Assembly (NCBI GenBank): GCA_030603665.1
Contig: JAUVXJ010000014.1
Location: 31,737-95,736 of the forward strand
Direction: 5' to 3'
Origin: Chloroflexota bacterium
Lineage (GTDB): Bacteria; Chloroflexota; Anaerolineae; UBA7937; B3-Chlor
DNA length: 64,000 nucleotides
Under the pieces are notes generated by a model. That model did no database searches. It had not been told where the DNA came from and worked only from the letters and a program-made list of their open reading frames with translations. The translations under genes and the position numbers were made by a program. This document shows, piece by piece, positions 24,067 through 31,842 of this stretch; position 1 is the first letter of the stretch; the number at the start of each line of letters is the position of its first letter.

Positions 24067-24255
24067 TTACCTCGCTGGCAGCTGGTCCGCGTCGAGCAGG
24101 CGCTGCACGCTTGTTGCGAGCGTCCGCCTGTCCTGTCGAGGCGCCAGCATGAGTAGGTTCCACCCGCAGCGAGTGCAACTACTGATGCGCCCCGTGACCC
24201 CCGCCTGGTGCCTCACCCTGGAATCGCATCGGGGGCAGTTGGTCAATGTCGTCAT
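24067..24255 (-). CDS. Small zinc-ribbon protein
   Basis: Sixty-two residues with NCPRCDSR near the start and SSCTRCGWNLL about 20 residues later, forming one CxxC-CxxC zinc ribbon. ATG 24255 is chosen because GGGAGGAC stands directly upstream; longer upstream starts lack a site. It is the first reading frame behind the duplicated promoter region at 24269-24374. Confidence 0.5.
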   Translation of the reverse strand: MTTLTNCPRCDSRVRHQAGVTGRISSCTRCGWNLLMLAPRQDRRTLATSVQRLLDADQLPAR

Positions 24256-24268
24256 TTGTCCTCCCATG

Positions 24269-24374
24269 CCCGAGACCCCGCCCACGAGTGACAGGCTCTC
24301 GCCTATGCAATACTATCCTAACCTAAACAGATTAAACGCCTATAAACAGCCCGTTAAAACCGTATCAAAATCGA
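24269..24374 (-). promoter_or_regulatory. Duplicated promoter/leader module, copy 1
   Basis: On the plus strand four 11-base units lie in register (24331-24374), each beginning with an A/T-rich NTNAAA-type core: ATTAAACGCCT, ATAAACAGCCC, GTTAAAACCGT, ATCAAAATCGA. Towards the gene (minus strand) follow TAGGATAGTATTG, a probable -10, and a leader with CGAGAGCC...GGGGTCTCG able to form a stem. A second copy with the same four-unit register lies at 26248-26355. Confidence 0.55.
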
Positions 24375-24397
24375 GACAGCAGGCGTTCCGGCTCCAG

Positions 24398-24792
24398 TCA
24401 CTGATGCAGGGTGTTCCACGGCGAAGCTCCATGAGGGGCAATTGCTCCGTCCAGGAATACCTCGGCTTGATCTTGAGCAGTACGACGTACCTCATGTGCT
24501 CTGTAGGCACTCATCTCCATATCAGTCGCCATGAAAGGGATGTCCGCGGCCGTCGCCGAGGTCACCCGCATCAGCTCGTACCGCATCAACCAGACGCGCT
24601 GAGATCAACGATGACCAGGTCGAAACGCCCACTGCAGGCCAGGCCCCTGGCTTCCTGCTCCGACGGCGTCACCGTCACCTCATGCCCGTCACGCTTGAGC
24701 ATCTTGACCACACTGTCGCCAAGGATTCCGTCATCGTCGTATACTATTGTGCCCCTCTTGCGGTGGCCTCTGTCTGCTTTCGAGATCTCCAT
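24398..24792 (-). pseudogene. Receiver-domain gene split by a frameshift
   Basis: The first frame (24792-24586) encodes MEISKADRGHRKRGTIVYDD through VIVDLSASG and stops at the TGA in TTGATGCGG. The second frame opens at the overlapping ATG (24589) with MRYELMRVTSA and runs to 24398 through MATDMEMSAYRAHEV and AEVFLDGA, which aligns with the second half of the intact receiver at 22845-23318 (GYELVRK...AFLDKP). A single-base shift would join them. The conserved Lys is also lost (LDG for LDK). A ribosome site (CTGGAGGCAGGAT) precedes 24792. Translational coupling of two half-domains is possible but less likely. Confidence 0.65.
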
Positions 24793-24878
24793 ATCCTGCC
24801 TCCAGTTCAGGGCAGCAACTCCTCTTCAGGTTCAATCCTGGTCGGCCCCGCCCGCAGCGTTCAGACCGCGCCTTCACT

Positions 24879-25772
24879 TCACCTGCTCGCAGAACGAACT
24901 CGCCAGGTCCCCACGCCGGCCGCTGCGCCCCCCAGCACGGCCAGCAGCCCCGGCAGAGTCAACGCCGCCGGCCAATCGGCCACTGGTCTCGCGGTGAAGG
25001 AAGCCAGCGTCACCGCAGTGACAGGGGCTCCAAGTACGTGGTAGTTGACAGTCTTGTCGCCACCGCCCGCACTGATGCGGGTCTGGATATTGCCTCCCCA
25101 AAGCAGGGGTGAGCCCTCTTCTATCACTGGAGTCTCGGACTCGGTATAGAAACACAGGCCCCCGGCGGGGATATCGGTGTTCTGATTTCCGTCACAGTCT
25201 GTATCAGTGTTGATGAAGATCGTGGTCACGATCTCGTAGTTGTGGTTGCCGGTCATACAGGCGGTAGTCAAATCCTTGGTGATGACTGTGAGAGTGCCCC
25301 CGGTGTATGGAACGACATTGGTCATCGGCTGGACCTTGAGGTCTCTGTTGTCGAAATCGCCATCTCCGTCGCGATCGCAAGCGACCAGCTGCCACTCCCT
25401 ACTCTCCTGCCATCCCGGGGCTCCATCAGGGTCGTTGTCCACGTGGTACAGGCCGAACTCCATCACACCGGCCCACCTTGTGGTGAGTGTGGGCGAAGCT
25501 GGGCACGCGTACTCCGGGTACGCCGGGTTAGTCTGCACATAGAGATCATTGTCGAAGTCCAGCTCGTGTAGGAAAGACACCCAGTGGCCGTCAAACGTCA
25601 CTTCATTCAGGCTGTGGGCGAACTGATTGCCCTTTTCGTCCCACCCGTCCACCCAGTGCGTCGCCTTCAGATCGGCATAGGCGATGCCCGCTGCCGTCAA
25701 CATCAGCAATACGGCGGTAAGCAGCGGAAGTCCAAGTCTCTTGCTCCACATACTCTTTGTCCCACCAATCAT
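24879..25772 (-). CDS. Secreted surface protein with C-terminal anchor
   Basis: A 297-residue protein: signal peptide (about 8-33), a beta-rich region with many Asp/Asn and two Cys pairs (about 35-245), then AVTLASFTARP, a hydrophobic helix (about 268-287) and a short basic tail WRVRSASR. It carries DGDGDFDNRDLKV and NTDTDCDGNQNTD, Asp-rich loops that could bind calcium. No family is recognised. An inner start at ATG 25751 with GGTGGG upstream is as likely as 25772. The broken receiver gene follows within 90 bases. Confidence 0.6.
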   Translation of the reverse strand: MIGGTKSMWSKRLGLPLLTAVLLMLTAAGIAYADLKATHWVDGWDEKGNQFAHSLNEVTFDGHWVSFLHELDFDNDLYVQTNPAYPEYACPASPTLTTRWAGVMEFGLYHVDNDPDGAPGWQESREWQLVACDRDGDGDFDNRDLKVQPMTNVVPYTGGTLTVITKDLTTACMTGNHNYEIVTTIFINTDTDCDGNQNTDIPAGGLCFYTESETPVIEEGSPLLWGGNIQTRISAGGGDKTVNYHVLGAPVTAVTLASFTARPVADWPAALTLPGLLAVLGGAAAGVGTWRVRSASR

Positions 25773-26100
25773 ACAATCATCTCTGCGGGTAGAGGCCCTC
25801 GGAGCCTAGATCACAGCCACGGCTCACGTAGACTTCGTCCAAGTGCCCTTCCCACGCGGGTGTATTCTGCGCGTGTACAGCGAAAGCAGAGGCAAACAGG
25901 CCATTCACACCCCCCAAGCCTGTCGCTCCTAGTACCCTCTGCTCTTTCAGAAGACCACTGCTCTCTTGCGTCCATATCCATCCTGCGTCTGCTGAGGGCG
26001 CCAGTGGCTGAGCGGGATGGATCTCCAGCTCTGGCTCGCTACCCAATAAGTTTCCTCCCTCAGCCTCTGCTCGCTCCGCGGTGACGCCGTTCAAAAGAAC

Positions 26101-26137
26101 AGGACCGCCAACCCAAAGGGCCAAGCGGTCCGGTCCT
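26101..26137 (-). promoter_or_regulatory. Leader hairpin with two alternative pairings
   Basis: On the minus strand GGACCGC pairs with GCGGTCC around an inner GCCC/GGGU, followed by UGUUCUUUU, like a weak terminator. The upstream AGGACCG can instead take the same 3' arm. It lies in the leader between promoter copy 2 and the secreted-protein gene at 25772. The 26184-25777 frame around it does not look like a protein. Confidence 0.35.
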
Positions 26138-26247
26138 AGTGGCTGGGGAATCGAAGTGTGCTCAAAGACGCCACTCGAAATCATCTATACTTGCTGGCTC
26201 AGAGTCAGGTTACGCCGATCTTCCTCCCCTAAACATTTATCCTCTCT

Positions 26248-26355
26248 CGCCCGAGAACCCGCCCACGAGTGACTGGCTCTCGCCTATGCAGTATTATCCT
26301 ACCCTGAACGGATTGAACGCCCATAAAGGGGCCATTAAGACCGCATAAAAAAGCG
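26248..26355 (-). promoter_or_regulatory. Duplicated promoter/leader module, copy 2
   Basis: Four 11-base units on the plus strand (26312-26355): ATTGAACGCCC, ATAAAGGGGCC, ATTAAGACCGC, ATAAAAAAGCG. Then, towards the gene, TAGGATAATACTG and the leader block with GGCGAGAGCC, GTCACTCGTGGGCGGG and TCTCGGGC. The register and the leader block are the same as copy 1; the spacers differ. Confidence 0.55.
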
Positions 26356-26386
26356 AGACGGCAGGCGCCCCGTCACCTGCCGTCTC
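26344..26386 (-). terminator. Intrinsic terminator of the FN3-anchor gene
   Basis: On the minus strand GAGACGGCAGG (26386-26376), a ten-base loop, CCTGCCGTCTC (26365-26355), then GCTTTTTTATG. Eleven pairs and a six-T run. Its T-run overlaps the first units of promoter copy 2. Confidence 0.8.
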
Positions 26387-26427
26387 TACCGCGAATTCGA
26401 TTACCCCCCCCTCCCGGGGGTTGTGGG

Positions 26428-26937
26428 TTAGTGCTCTCCTATACGGCCAGATCTTGCCCGCCCCTGCCTTCGACGGGACACTCCCCGACCGACCACAAAG
26501 ATAAGTGAACCCACCACAACTCCAGCCGCCAGCAGGACAACAAGGACTCCTGCCTGGGAGACCTGCGAGACCATGTTACCTTCAGCTATGACCGTGATGG
26601 GACCGTGCATCGTAGCTCTGCCGTCGAGCTCCACATCCTCCAGCTTGTAGTAGTACGTCACGCCTGCTTCGGCCGCAGTGTCAGCATAGCTATAGCTGCC
26701 GCCGGCGATGGGATCTGGCGAAGCCGGAATCAACGACTCGTTTATCTTGACGTATGGTCCATCCATGCTCTCGCTTCGATAGATGTTGAAGCCAGCCAGA
26801 TTGACCTCGCTTTCGGTAGTCCACTCCACGATCACGGCCGCCGGTGCGGCGGTAGCGACGGGCTGCTGGGCGAGAACCATCCTAGGAGAGAGGACTGAGG
26901 CCAGTAGGATAACGAAGCATACAAGCCGTTTTCTCAT
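26428..26937 (-). CDS. FN3-like membrane-anchored protein paired with a C25 protease
   Basis: A 169-residue exported protein: signal peptide (1-23), an FN3-like domain (about 30-120; VEWTTESEVNLAGFNIYRSE, then GVTYYYKLEDVELDG), one membrane helix (about 128-150) and a basic tail rich in Arg. The domain is the same type as in the gene at 37131-38051, and in both places the gene adjoins a C25 protease gene. ATG 26937 is preferred over TTG 26940. A terminator follows. Possibly it tethers or presents the protease or its product at the membrane. Confidence 0.7.
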   Translation of the reverse strand: MRKRLVCFVILLASVLSPRMVLAQQPVATAAPAAVIVEWTTESEVNLAGFNIYRSESMDGPYVKINESLIPASPDPIAGGSYSYADTAAEAGVTYYYKLEDVELDGRATMHGPITVIAEGNMVSQVSQAGVLVVLLAAGVVVGSLIFVVGRGVSRRRQGRARSGRIGEH

Positions 26938-27048
26938 CAACGGTTATCCCCGCATCTCTTTGATTCCCTTGGAGTGAGGCCCGGCACGCCAGAAGGTACT
27001 CATGGAGTGAAGGTGATTGGCGGAGCGTTTCTCTGAGGGCAAAGAAGG

Positions 27049-30000
27049 TCAGTAGTCCTTGAGGATCAAGGGGAACAACTCATAGTATTGAATGGCCAGC
27101 CTCATGGCCGGGTCACCGAGGAGGGTGTAGAGCTCGATGAGATACTGATAGGAGTCCATCCCATACTTGGCCTGGGTCGCCGCGGCGCCAACCTCAAGCA
27201 CCCCATCAGTGAACACGGCGTCGAAGAAGCCGGTCTCCAGCAGTTTGTGGCCCTCAGCGTGGCCCACTCCGGTAGAGGCCCAACTGGCCACCGCCCCCTT
27301 TGCCTCAGCACGAACCAGGCTCTCCGACAGGCATGATGAGTCCGACCCCGGGGGACTGGGATGGGCGAAGTCTCCGATATAGCAGCTCATGTGCAACACC
27401 AGGGGAAGCCTTTCACTGTTGGTCAGCAGGTCAAGGTCGTGACGCAGAGGGTACTGCGCGAGGAACATCTCTCCACCCCACCAAGGCTGGGCCCCATGGC
27501 CAAAATAGTTGACCAGCAGGCGCCCCTCGTTGATGCCGTCAATGATGGCCGTGGTGACATCGGAGGGCGTCGTGTGAGGAGATACTCCGTAGTATACCTT
27601 CTCCGCAGAGTAGAAAGGGGGGAGGTGATTATCGGCGATGTAGTCGGAGATCGCTGGAAAGTCGCCGGCCTCAGGGTCAGGATCGTCGGCGACGAAAAGC
27701 GCTTGACTCCTCCAATCGGCCAGGGGCGCCTGCTCATAGATGAGTATCTTGCTGATCACTGCATCGGCCTCGGCGGCGGTCTTGACCGGGAGGCGCCCGA
27801 TGTGCATGTCAGGAAAGATATCGGGACCGTTCACGCAAGCATACCAGTTATCAGTGGCTGCTTCGCACCACTCTGGATCAACACAAGCCAGATAGGGCGG
27901 AACATAGTTCGGCTCGCCATAACCGTAGTTGTCTTTGAAGTCATAGTTGCCGTCGCCAACCAGCAAGATGTAGCTGGGCGCGGGCGGCACCCAGTTGGAA
28001 TACGTGTAGGCAAGAAAATCCTTGATGGCCTGGGGACTGAAGATCCCGTAGCTGAACTCATCGTAGATGTCCTGCACATCAACCACCGTCGTGCGAAGCC
28101 CTTGAACAGCCGGGCGGTCCGGGTCGACCAAGGGAAGCACATTGTCGTAGAAATCGGAATGAGTGATGATGACGTAATCTGCGCCATTGGAGGGATCTCT
28201 GAGATCGGAGGGGCTGTCTTTGGTCATACCACCGGCGGGGCTCTTGGTCTGTGGCCCAGTGAGCGCTAGATATCGAGCTGGGGAGGCGATATCCCGCGTG
28301 AAGGTCAGGGTATAGGTAGGCCCGACAGGCACGATGGTGGTACTGACTATGCGGCTCACGCTGATGGGCTCAGTAACGTCGTAGACTTCCACCGAGGGCT
28401 GGGAGAAGTTGCTGATCTCATATTCCCAGGTGCCGACATCGTCTTCAGCGAAGGTCAAGCTCTCGTCTTCAGCAACATGAGTATTGCGATAGTCTATCTC
28501 AAACCAGTCGGTAAGAACAACTTCCTGATACGCCGCCGCCCCGGTGTCGCCCGGACATACCACCTTGATCACATTCTGACCGTTCAGCAACACCATCTCT
28601 GGAAAACCAACGTCTACTTGGTGCCCGGTTTGTCCATCCCACCAGGCGTCTTCCACAAGATAGTCATTGACATAGATCAGGGCGTGATGGTCAGGATTAA
28701 AACCGTCATGCGATGTCCACCCCCATAGCTCTGCTCGCAGTGTGGGGCTATAGGCCTCTCCAGCGTAGATATTGTTCAAGTCAATGGTATATGTTCCGGT
28801 CACGGGGACGCCCGCGGGTTGAAGCCATTCCCAGTACCAATGCTCTGCCTCGGCAAAGGGCAACCATCCGTAATATAGATGACCCTCCTCCAGACGCGCC
28901 GTGGCGGTAAACCAGGTGGGGGTGGTCCCTACCCCTTCCCCTGACTTGGCCTCCATTCGCCGGCCTGAGGCGCCGCCCGCAGTGAACCAGTAGATGTTGG
29001 TGTTGGAGTACTTGGTATCGGCCGGCTGACCATAAAAGAGGATATAGTCCCCCAGTTGAAAACCGCCATCCTCCTCACCGTGAACGTAGATGGCTATCTC
29101 CTCTCCTCTGTTGTAGATGTGGAAATTGCGAGGATCTACGAATCCAGGGGGATCCACCGGGACGCCGGCTCCCTCCAGGTCCGCATAGTCCAACTGATAG
29201 ATACCCTCCTCAGCAACGGCGATTTTGTACCGATCCTCCCCGGCATCCATAGTTGAGGCTTCAAGCAAAGCCGGGCGAGTCGATCGCTCACGCCAACCCC
29301 TGGCCGACTCGTAGTTCAGGATGCCGTTCCTCAACGTGGCCTCGAAAGGCCCACCAGTCTCTCCACCTCCCGTGGCCAAAGTGGCACCCTCGGGATAGGA
29401 GAAGCTGATCTCCACCAGAACTCTCTGATAGAACTTCAGGTGCCGCGTGACGGGATTGTATTGAAAGGGATAGATCTGCACGTGCAGGAAACGTTGATCG
29501 CGGATGAAGCCCGAGGAGGAGATGCGGGCCAGATCGGCGGGATAGAAACTGTTCACGGAATACACACTCTGGTCCTGGACCAACTCCGCACCTGCATCAA
29601 CGACAAGGTCAGAGGAGGGATCATACTCAGCTATCAGTCGAGGGACGGGAGACAGGTTGTAGTCGCCGGGGATGATATCACCTTCGGCTTCCAGAATGTG
29701 CAGGTCTACCTGGGCATGGGGAGGTATCCCCAGGAGCGCCCCCTCGAGGGGCAACTGAGGGTGGCCCACGCGGTCACTCTGTGCGTAGCCTGGCACACTT
29801 ACGACATGGTAGATACTGCCCTCGACCCTCGTCTCCTCGATATCGTAGGCGGGAGTAAGGAGTTCCATGACAACGCTCTGCGCATCGGATTTGACCAGGC
29901 GCAGACCCTGCTCCATCGAGGCCTCAACAGATCGAGAACTCTCAGCGGCGACGAAGCCCAGCGCCAGGATGAACAGACATGCGCTAGCACAGGATACAAC

Positions 30001-30060
30001 AACCTTGGCCAACACGTCTGGCCTTCTCACGAACTTCCTCACTTCACTCCGCCCACACAT
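27049..30060 (-). CDS. Secreted C25 (gingipain-like) cysteine protease 1
   Basis: About 1003 residues. A signal region (about 10-40) leads into propeptide-like and beta domains (about 50-560) and a C25 catalytic domain (about 600-990). That domain has YVIITHSDFYDNVL, SYILLVGDGNYDFKDN, MHIGRLPVKTAAEADAVI, the catalytic His in LLVNYFGHG (H855 from this start) and Cys in LVLHMSCYIGDF (C893). Family enzymes cleave after Arg, Lys or related residues. The N-terminus is uncertain (ATG 30060 or a later GTG with GAGG upstream). No T9SS-type sorting domain is visible; export is presumably Sec-dependent. The FN3-anchor gene follows by about 110 bases. Confidence 0.85.
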   Translation of the reverse strand: MCGRSEVRKFVRRPDVLAKVVVSCASACLFILALGFVAAESSRSVEASMEQGLRLVKSDAQSVVMELLTPAYDIEETRVEGSIYHVVSVPGYAQSDRVGHPQLPLEGALLGIPPHAQVDLHILEAEGDIIPGDYNLSPVPRLIAEYDPSSDLVVDAGAELVQDQSVYSVNSFYPADLARISSSGFIRDQRFLHVQIYPFQYNPVTRHLKFYQRVLVEISFSYPEGATLATGGGETGGPFEATLRNGILNYESARGWRERSTRPALLEASTMDAGEDRYKIAVAEEGIYQLDYADLEGAGVPVDPPGFVDPRNFHIYNRGEEIAIYVHGEEDGGFQLGDYILFYGQPADTKYSNTNIYWFTAGGASGRRMEAKSGEGVGTTPTWFTATARLEEGHLYYGWLPFAEAEHWYWEWLQPAGVPVTGTYTIDLNNIYAGEAYSPTLRAELWGWTSHDGFNPDHHALIYVNDYLVEDAWWDGQTGHQVDVGFPEMVLLNGQNVIKVVCPGDTGAAAYQEVVLTDWFEIDYRNTHVAEDESLTFAEDDVGTWEYEISNFSQPSVEVYDVTEPISVSRIVSTTIVPVGPTYTLTFTRDIASPARYLALTGPQTKSPAGGMTKDSPSDLRDPSNGADYVIITHSDFYDNVLPLVDPDRPAVQGLRTTVVDVQDIYDEFSYGIFSPQAIKDFLAYTYSNWVPPAPSYILLVGDGNYDFKDNYGYGEPNYVPPYLACVDPEWCEAATDNWYACVNGPDIFPDMHIGRLPVKTAAEADAVISKILIYEQAPLADWRSQALFVADDPDPEAGDFPAISDYIADNHLPPFYSAEKVYYGVSPHTTPSDVTTAIIDGINEGRLLVNYFGHGAQPWWGGEMFLAQYPLRHDLDLLTNSERLPLVLHMSCYIGDFAHPSPPGSDSSCLSESLVRAEAKGAVASWASTGVGHAEGHKLLETGFFDAVFTDGVLEVGAAATQAKYGMDSYQYLIELYTLLGDPAMRLAIQYYELFPLILKDY

Positions 30061-30096
30061 CACTTGAGCACGTAAAACCTCATAGAGCACTGGACT

Positions 30097-30177
30097 GAAA
30101 AAGAGGCGGGTTCCAAACCCGCCTGAATGACGCTGTCATTAACATCTAGATCCTACTACCTTATGCATCTATGTCAA
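30097..30177 (-). promoter_or_regulatory. Promoter followed at once by a terminator (attenuator or ~47-base RNA)
   Basis: On the minus strand -35 TTGACA (30172-30177), 16 bases, -10 TAGGAT (30150-30155). The transcript would begin near 30143 and fold into AATGAC-AGC-GTCATT (30126-30140), then AGGCGGGTT-TGG-AACCCGCCT (30124-30104) followed by CTTTTTC. The C25 gene starts only about 40 bases further. The remaining part of the 30091-30419 gap holds a dispersed-repeat sequence (30255-30405) and no gene. Confidence 0.6.
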
Positions 30178-30254
30178 TGCCCTATGAGTACCACTAAGTA
30201 CGTGGAATCATGGGGCCTTCAACTCCATACTTCGACCACCTCAAGCATATTCGC

Positions 30255-30405
30255 CGTCAGCCTGAACAGCGGTTCGACCCCGATCCCTTGCTCCGTTTCA
30301 GCGGGGACGGGATTCTCTCGATCTTTGGAAGGGAGGACATCTCTGCAGCAATCGAGATTCTTCGCCTTCGCTGCGCTTCGGCTCAGAATGACAATAGCCA
30401 ATCTG
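30255..30405. repeat. Dispersed-repeat-like sequence
   Basis: Minus-strand GTCATTCTGAGCCGAAGCGC and AGCGAAGGCGAAGAATCTCG resemble a repeat commonly mis-annotated as short CHSEPKRSEGEESR peptides in many bacterial genomes. The adjacent part, down to the GTTCAGGCTGACGGCGAATA stretch, shows no protein-like frame. Family assignment is from memory. Confidence 0.4.
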
Positions 30406-30419
30406 GGATTGACGGGGCA

Positions 30420-31238
30420 TTAGCCCGCCAGGCTCCTTCCCCGCCACAGAACCAGGCCACCGAAGGCGACAAAAGCCAGGCCGAGCGCGAGCAAAGCCCA
30501 CGTCACTGGCTGCACGACCGGGTTATGCGAGCCCCCGGGGCTGGCACTGAAGGAAGAAAGATCCACAGCGGTAGTCCCGTCGGTGTAGCACCAGGTCATG
30601 TCGCACACGCTGTCATCATTCTCTATGGCCCCGTTCTCGAAGTGAATGCCGATACTAATACACTGAGTCGTCGTCAGCCCCAGGGCTGAGTACGCTACCC
30701 CCATTTCCCAGTCAGGGCCATGAGCGCCCACAGCGTACGAGCGGGGCCGGAACTTTGGCGGGACATAGCCGGGATCCCACCACCTGAGCCTTGTCTCCCA
30801 TTCCTCCACGTCCCCGTCGTAGTAGTACTCCACAAGGTACTCCGCTCCGATGTTTGGACATGCACCCGAGTCGACCGGTCCACCCGTGCCACTATCGACA
30901 TCCGTGTCGAAGCCCAGGTGGATCCACCCGCCCGAGTTCATAACGATCGTATCACTATAGACCTCCAAGCCAGCGAAGAAGTTGAGATTGTTGTCACTGG
31001 ACCTCATATACACAGGTCCGATGTCATACTGGTCGTCAATACTGCCGTCCTCCGGATCCATTCGGACAATGTCGCTGCTTTGCCAATCGCTGCCGATAGT
31101 TCCATCCACGACGGGATCTGCGGCCAGCACCACAGCGACGGTCATCAGACCCAACATCAGCAACAGAGTGCCGGCCAACATCGCCGTTCTCTTAGTGCGA
31201 CTAACCCGTCCCAACTCGCCAAGTGCCTTCCTCAGCAT
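30420..31238 (-). CDS. Secreted CBM9/DOMON-like protein with C-terminal anchor
   Basis: A 272-residue protein: signal peptide (about 15-40, ending VVLAADP), a ligand-binding-type beta domain sharing VDGTIGSDWQSSDI, IYDIGPVYMRSS-like strands and CPNIGAEY with the protein at 17877-18929, then AVDLSSFSAS, a membrane helix (about 245-265) and a basic end. ATG 31238 is supported by GAAAGGAGG. It is the last gene of the peptide-modification operon, directly after the signal peptidase, so it may be its partner or substrate. Confidence 0.7.
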   Translation of the reverse strand: MLRKALGELGRVSRTKRTAMLAGTLLLMLGLMTVAVVLAADPVVDGTIGSDWQSSDIVRMDPEDGSIDDQYDIGPVYMRSSDNNLNFFAGLEVYSDTIVMNSGGWIHLGFDTDVDSGTGGPVDSGACPNIGAEYLVEYYYDGDVEEWETRLRWWDPGYVPPKFRPRSYAVGAHGPDWEMGVAYSALGLTTTQCISIGIHFENGAIENDDSVCDMTWCYTDGTTAVDLSSFSASPGGSHNPVVQPVTWALLALGLAFVAFGGLVLWRGRSLAG

Positions 31239-31340
31239 TTCAGGTCCTCCTTTCGCAAGTGGAAATGGCAAGAAGATGAAAGATAGGATTTTCCAACCTG
31301 CCTGCGCCTCCTTTCCTCGTCGCCCGTTTGCCCTCAGGCA

Positions 31341-31838
31341 TCAACACCTGTCCCTCACTTGATATGTAGCGTGCACAGCCTTCCTCAATGGAAAGTAGAG
31401 CCAACGGCTGTGAGGCGAGATTCTGGCCCACAAGATTCCAACCAGCCGCTGCGTACCGCTGCTCAGCTTCGTACGTTTGTCTCCCCGCTCGACAGCCACT
31501 ACGCGGCCCAGAACCTGCTCCGGATAGACCAAGGGGTCCGCACGGGGGGTCCAATCGCCCTTGACGACCAGGGCAACCCCACCGTCCTCCCTGTTCACCC
31601 CGACTACCCGGTGGGCCACCAATCTGCCCGCCCCATAACGGCAGAGGACTACATCCCCCACCTGTGTGGCCGAGATCTCCACAGGCTCAACTTCGATGAT
31701 ATCGCCGTGCTTGATGAAGGGATACATGCTCCATCCTTGGGCTCTGATGTGCAGCTTGTTGCCGACGCGAAGCATCTCGGCAGCAAGCTCAGGCAAATCC
31801 CTTGGTGTTGAATTCATGGTATCTTGATCGCTGCCCAT
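31341..31838 (-). CDS. S24/S26-type signal peptidase-like protein
   Basis: About 165 residues. It has AQGWSMYPFIKHGDIIEVEP with the nucleophile Ser in the SMxP box, GDVVLCRYGAGRLVAHRVVG with His where bacterial enzymes use Lys (the archaeal/ER SipW-like Ser-His arrangement), and VVKGDWTPRADPLVYPEQVLGRVV, a typical S26 box. No clear N-terminal membrane helix is present, but a hydrophobic stretch occurs at about 128-145. In peptide-modification loci such proteins are candidates for leader or signal cleavage. The start is uncertain (ATG 31838 or 31817). Confidence 0.75.
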   Translation of the reverse strand: MGSDQDTMNSTPRDLPELAAEMLRVGNKLHIRAQGWSMYPFIKHGDIIEVEPVEISATQVGDVVLCRYGAGRLVAHRVVGVNREDGGVALVVKGDWTPRADPLVYPEQVLGRVVAVERGDKRTKLSSGTQRLVGILWARISPHSRWLYFPLRKAVHATYQVRDRC

Positions 31839-31842
31839 TGTC

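Noticed and set aside
25777..26184. A 135-residue minus-strand frame before the anchored protein
   Set aside because: No ribosome site and no protein-like pattern; it overlaps a leader hairpin and is better read as untranslated leader.
30210..30689. A 159-residue plus-strand frame crossing the dispersed repeat
   Set aside because: Its second half is antisense to the secreted protein at 30420 and its first half is repeat sequence.
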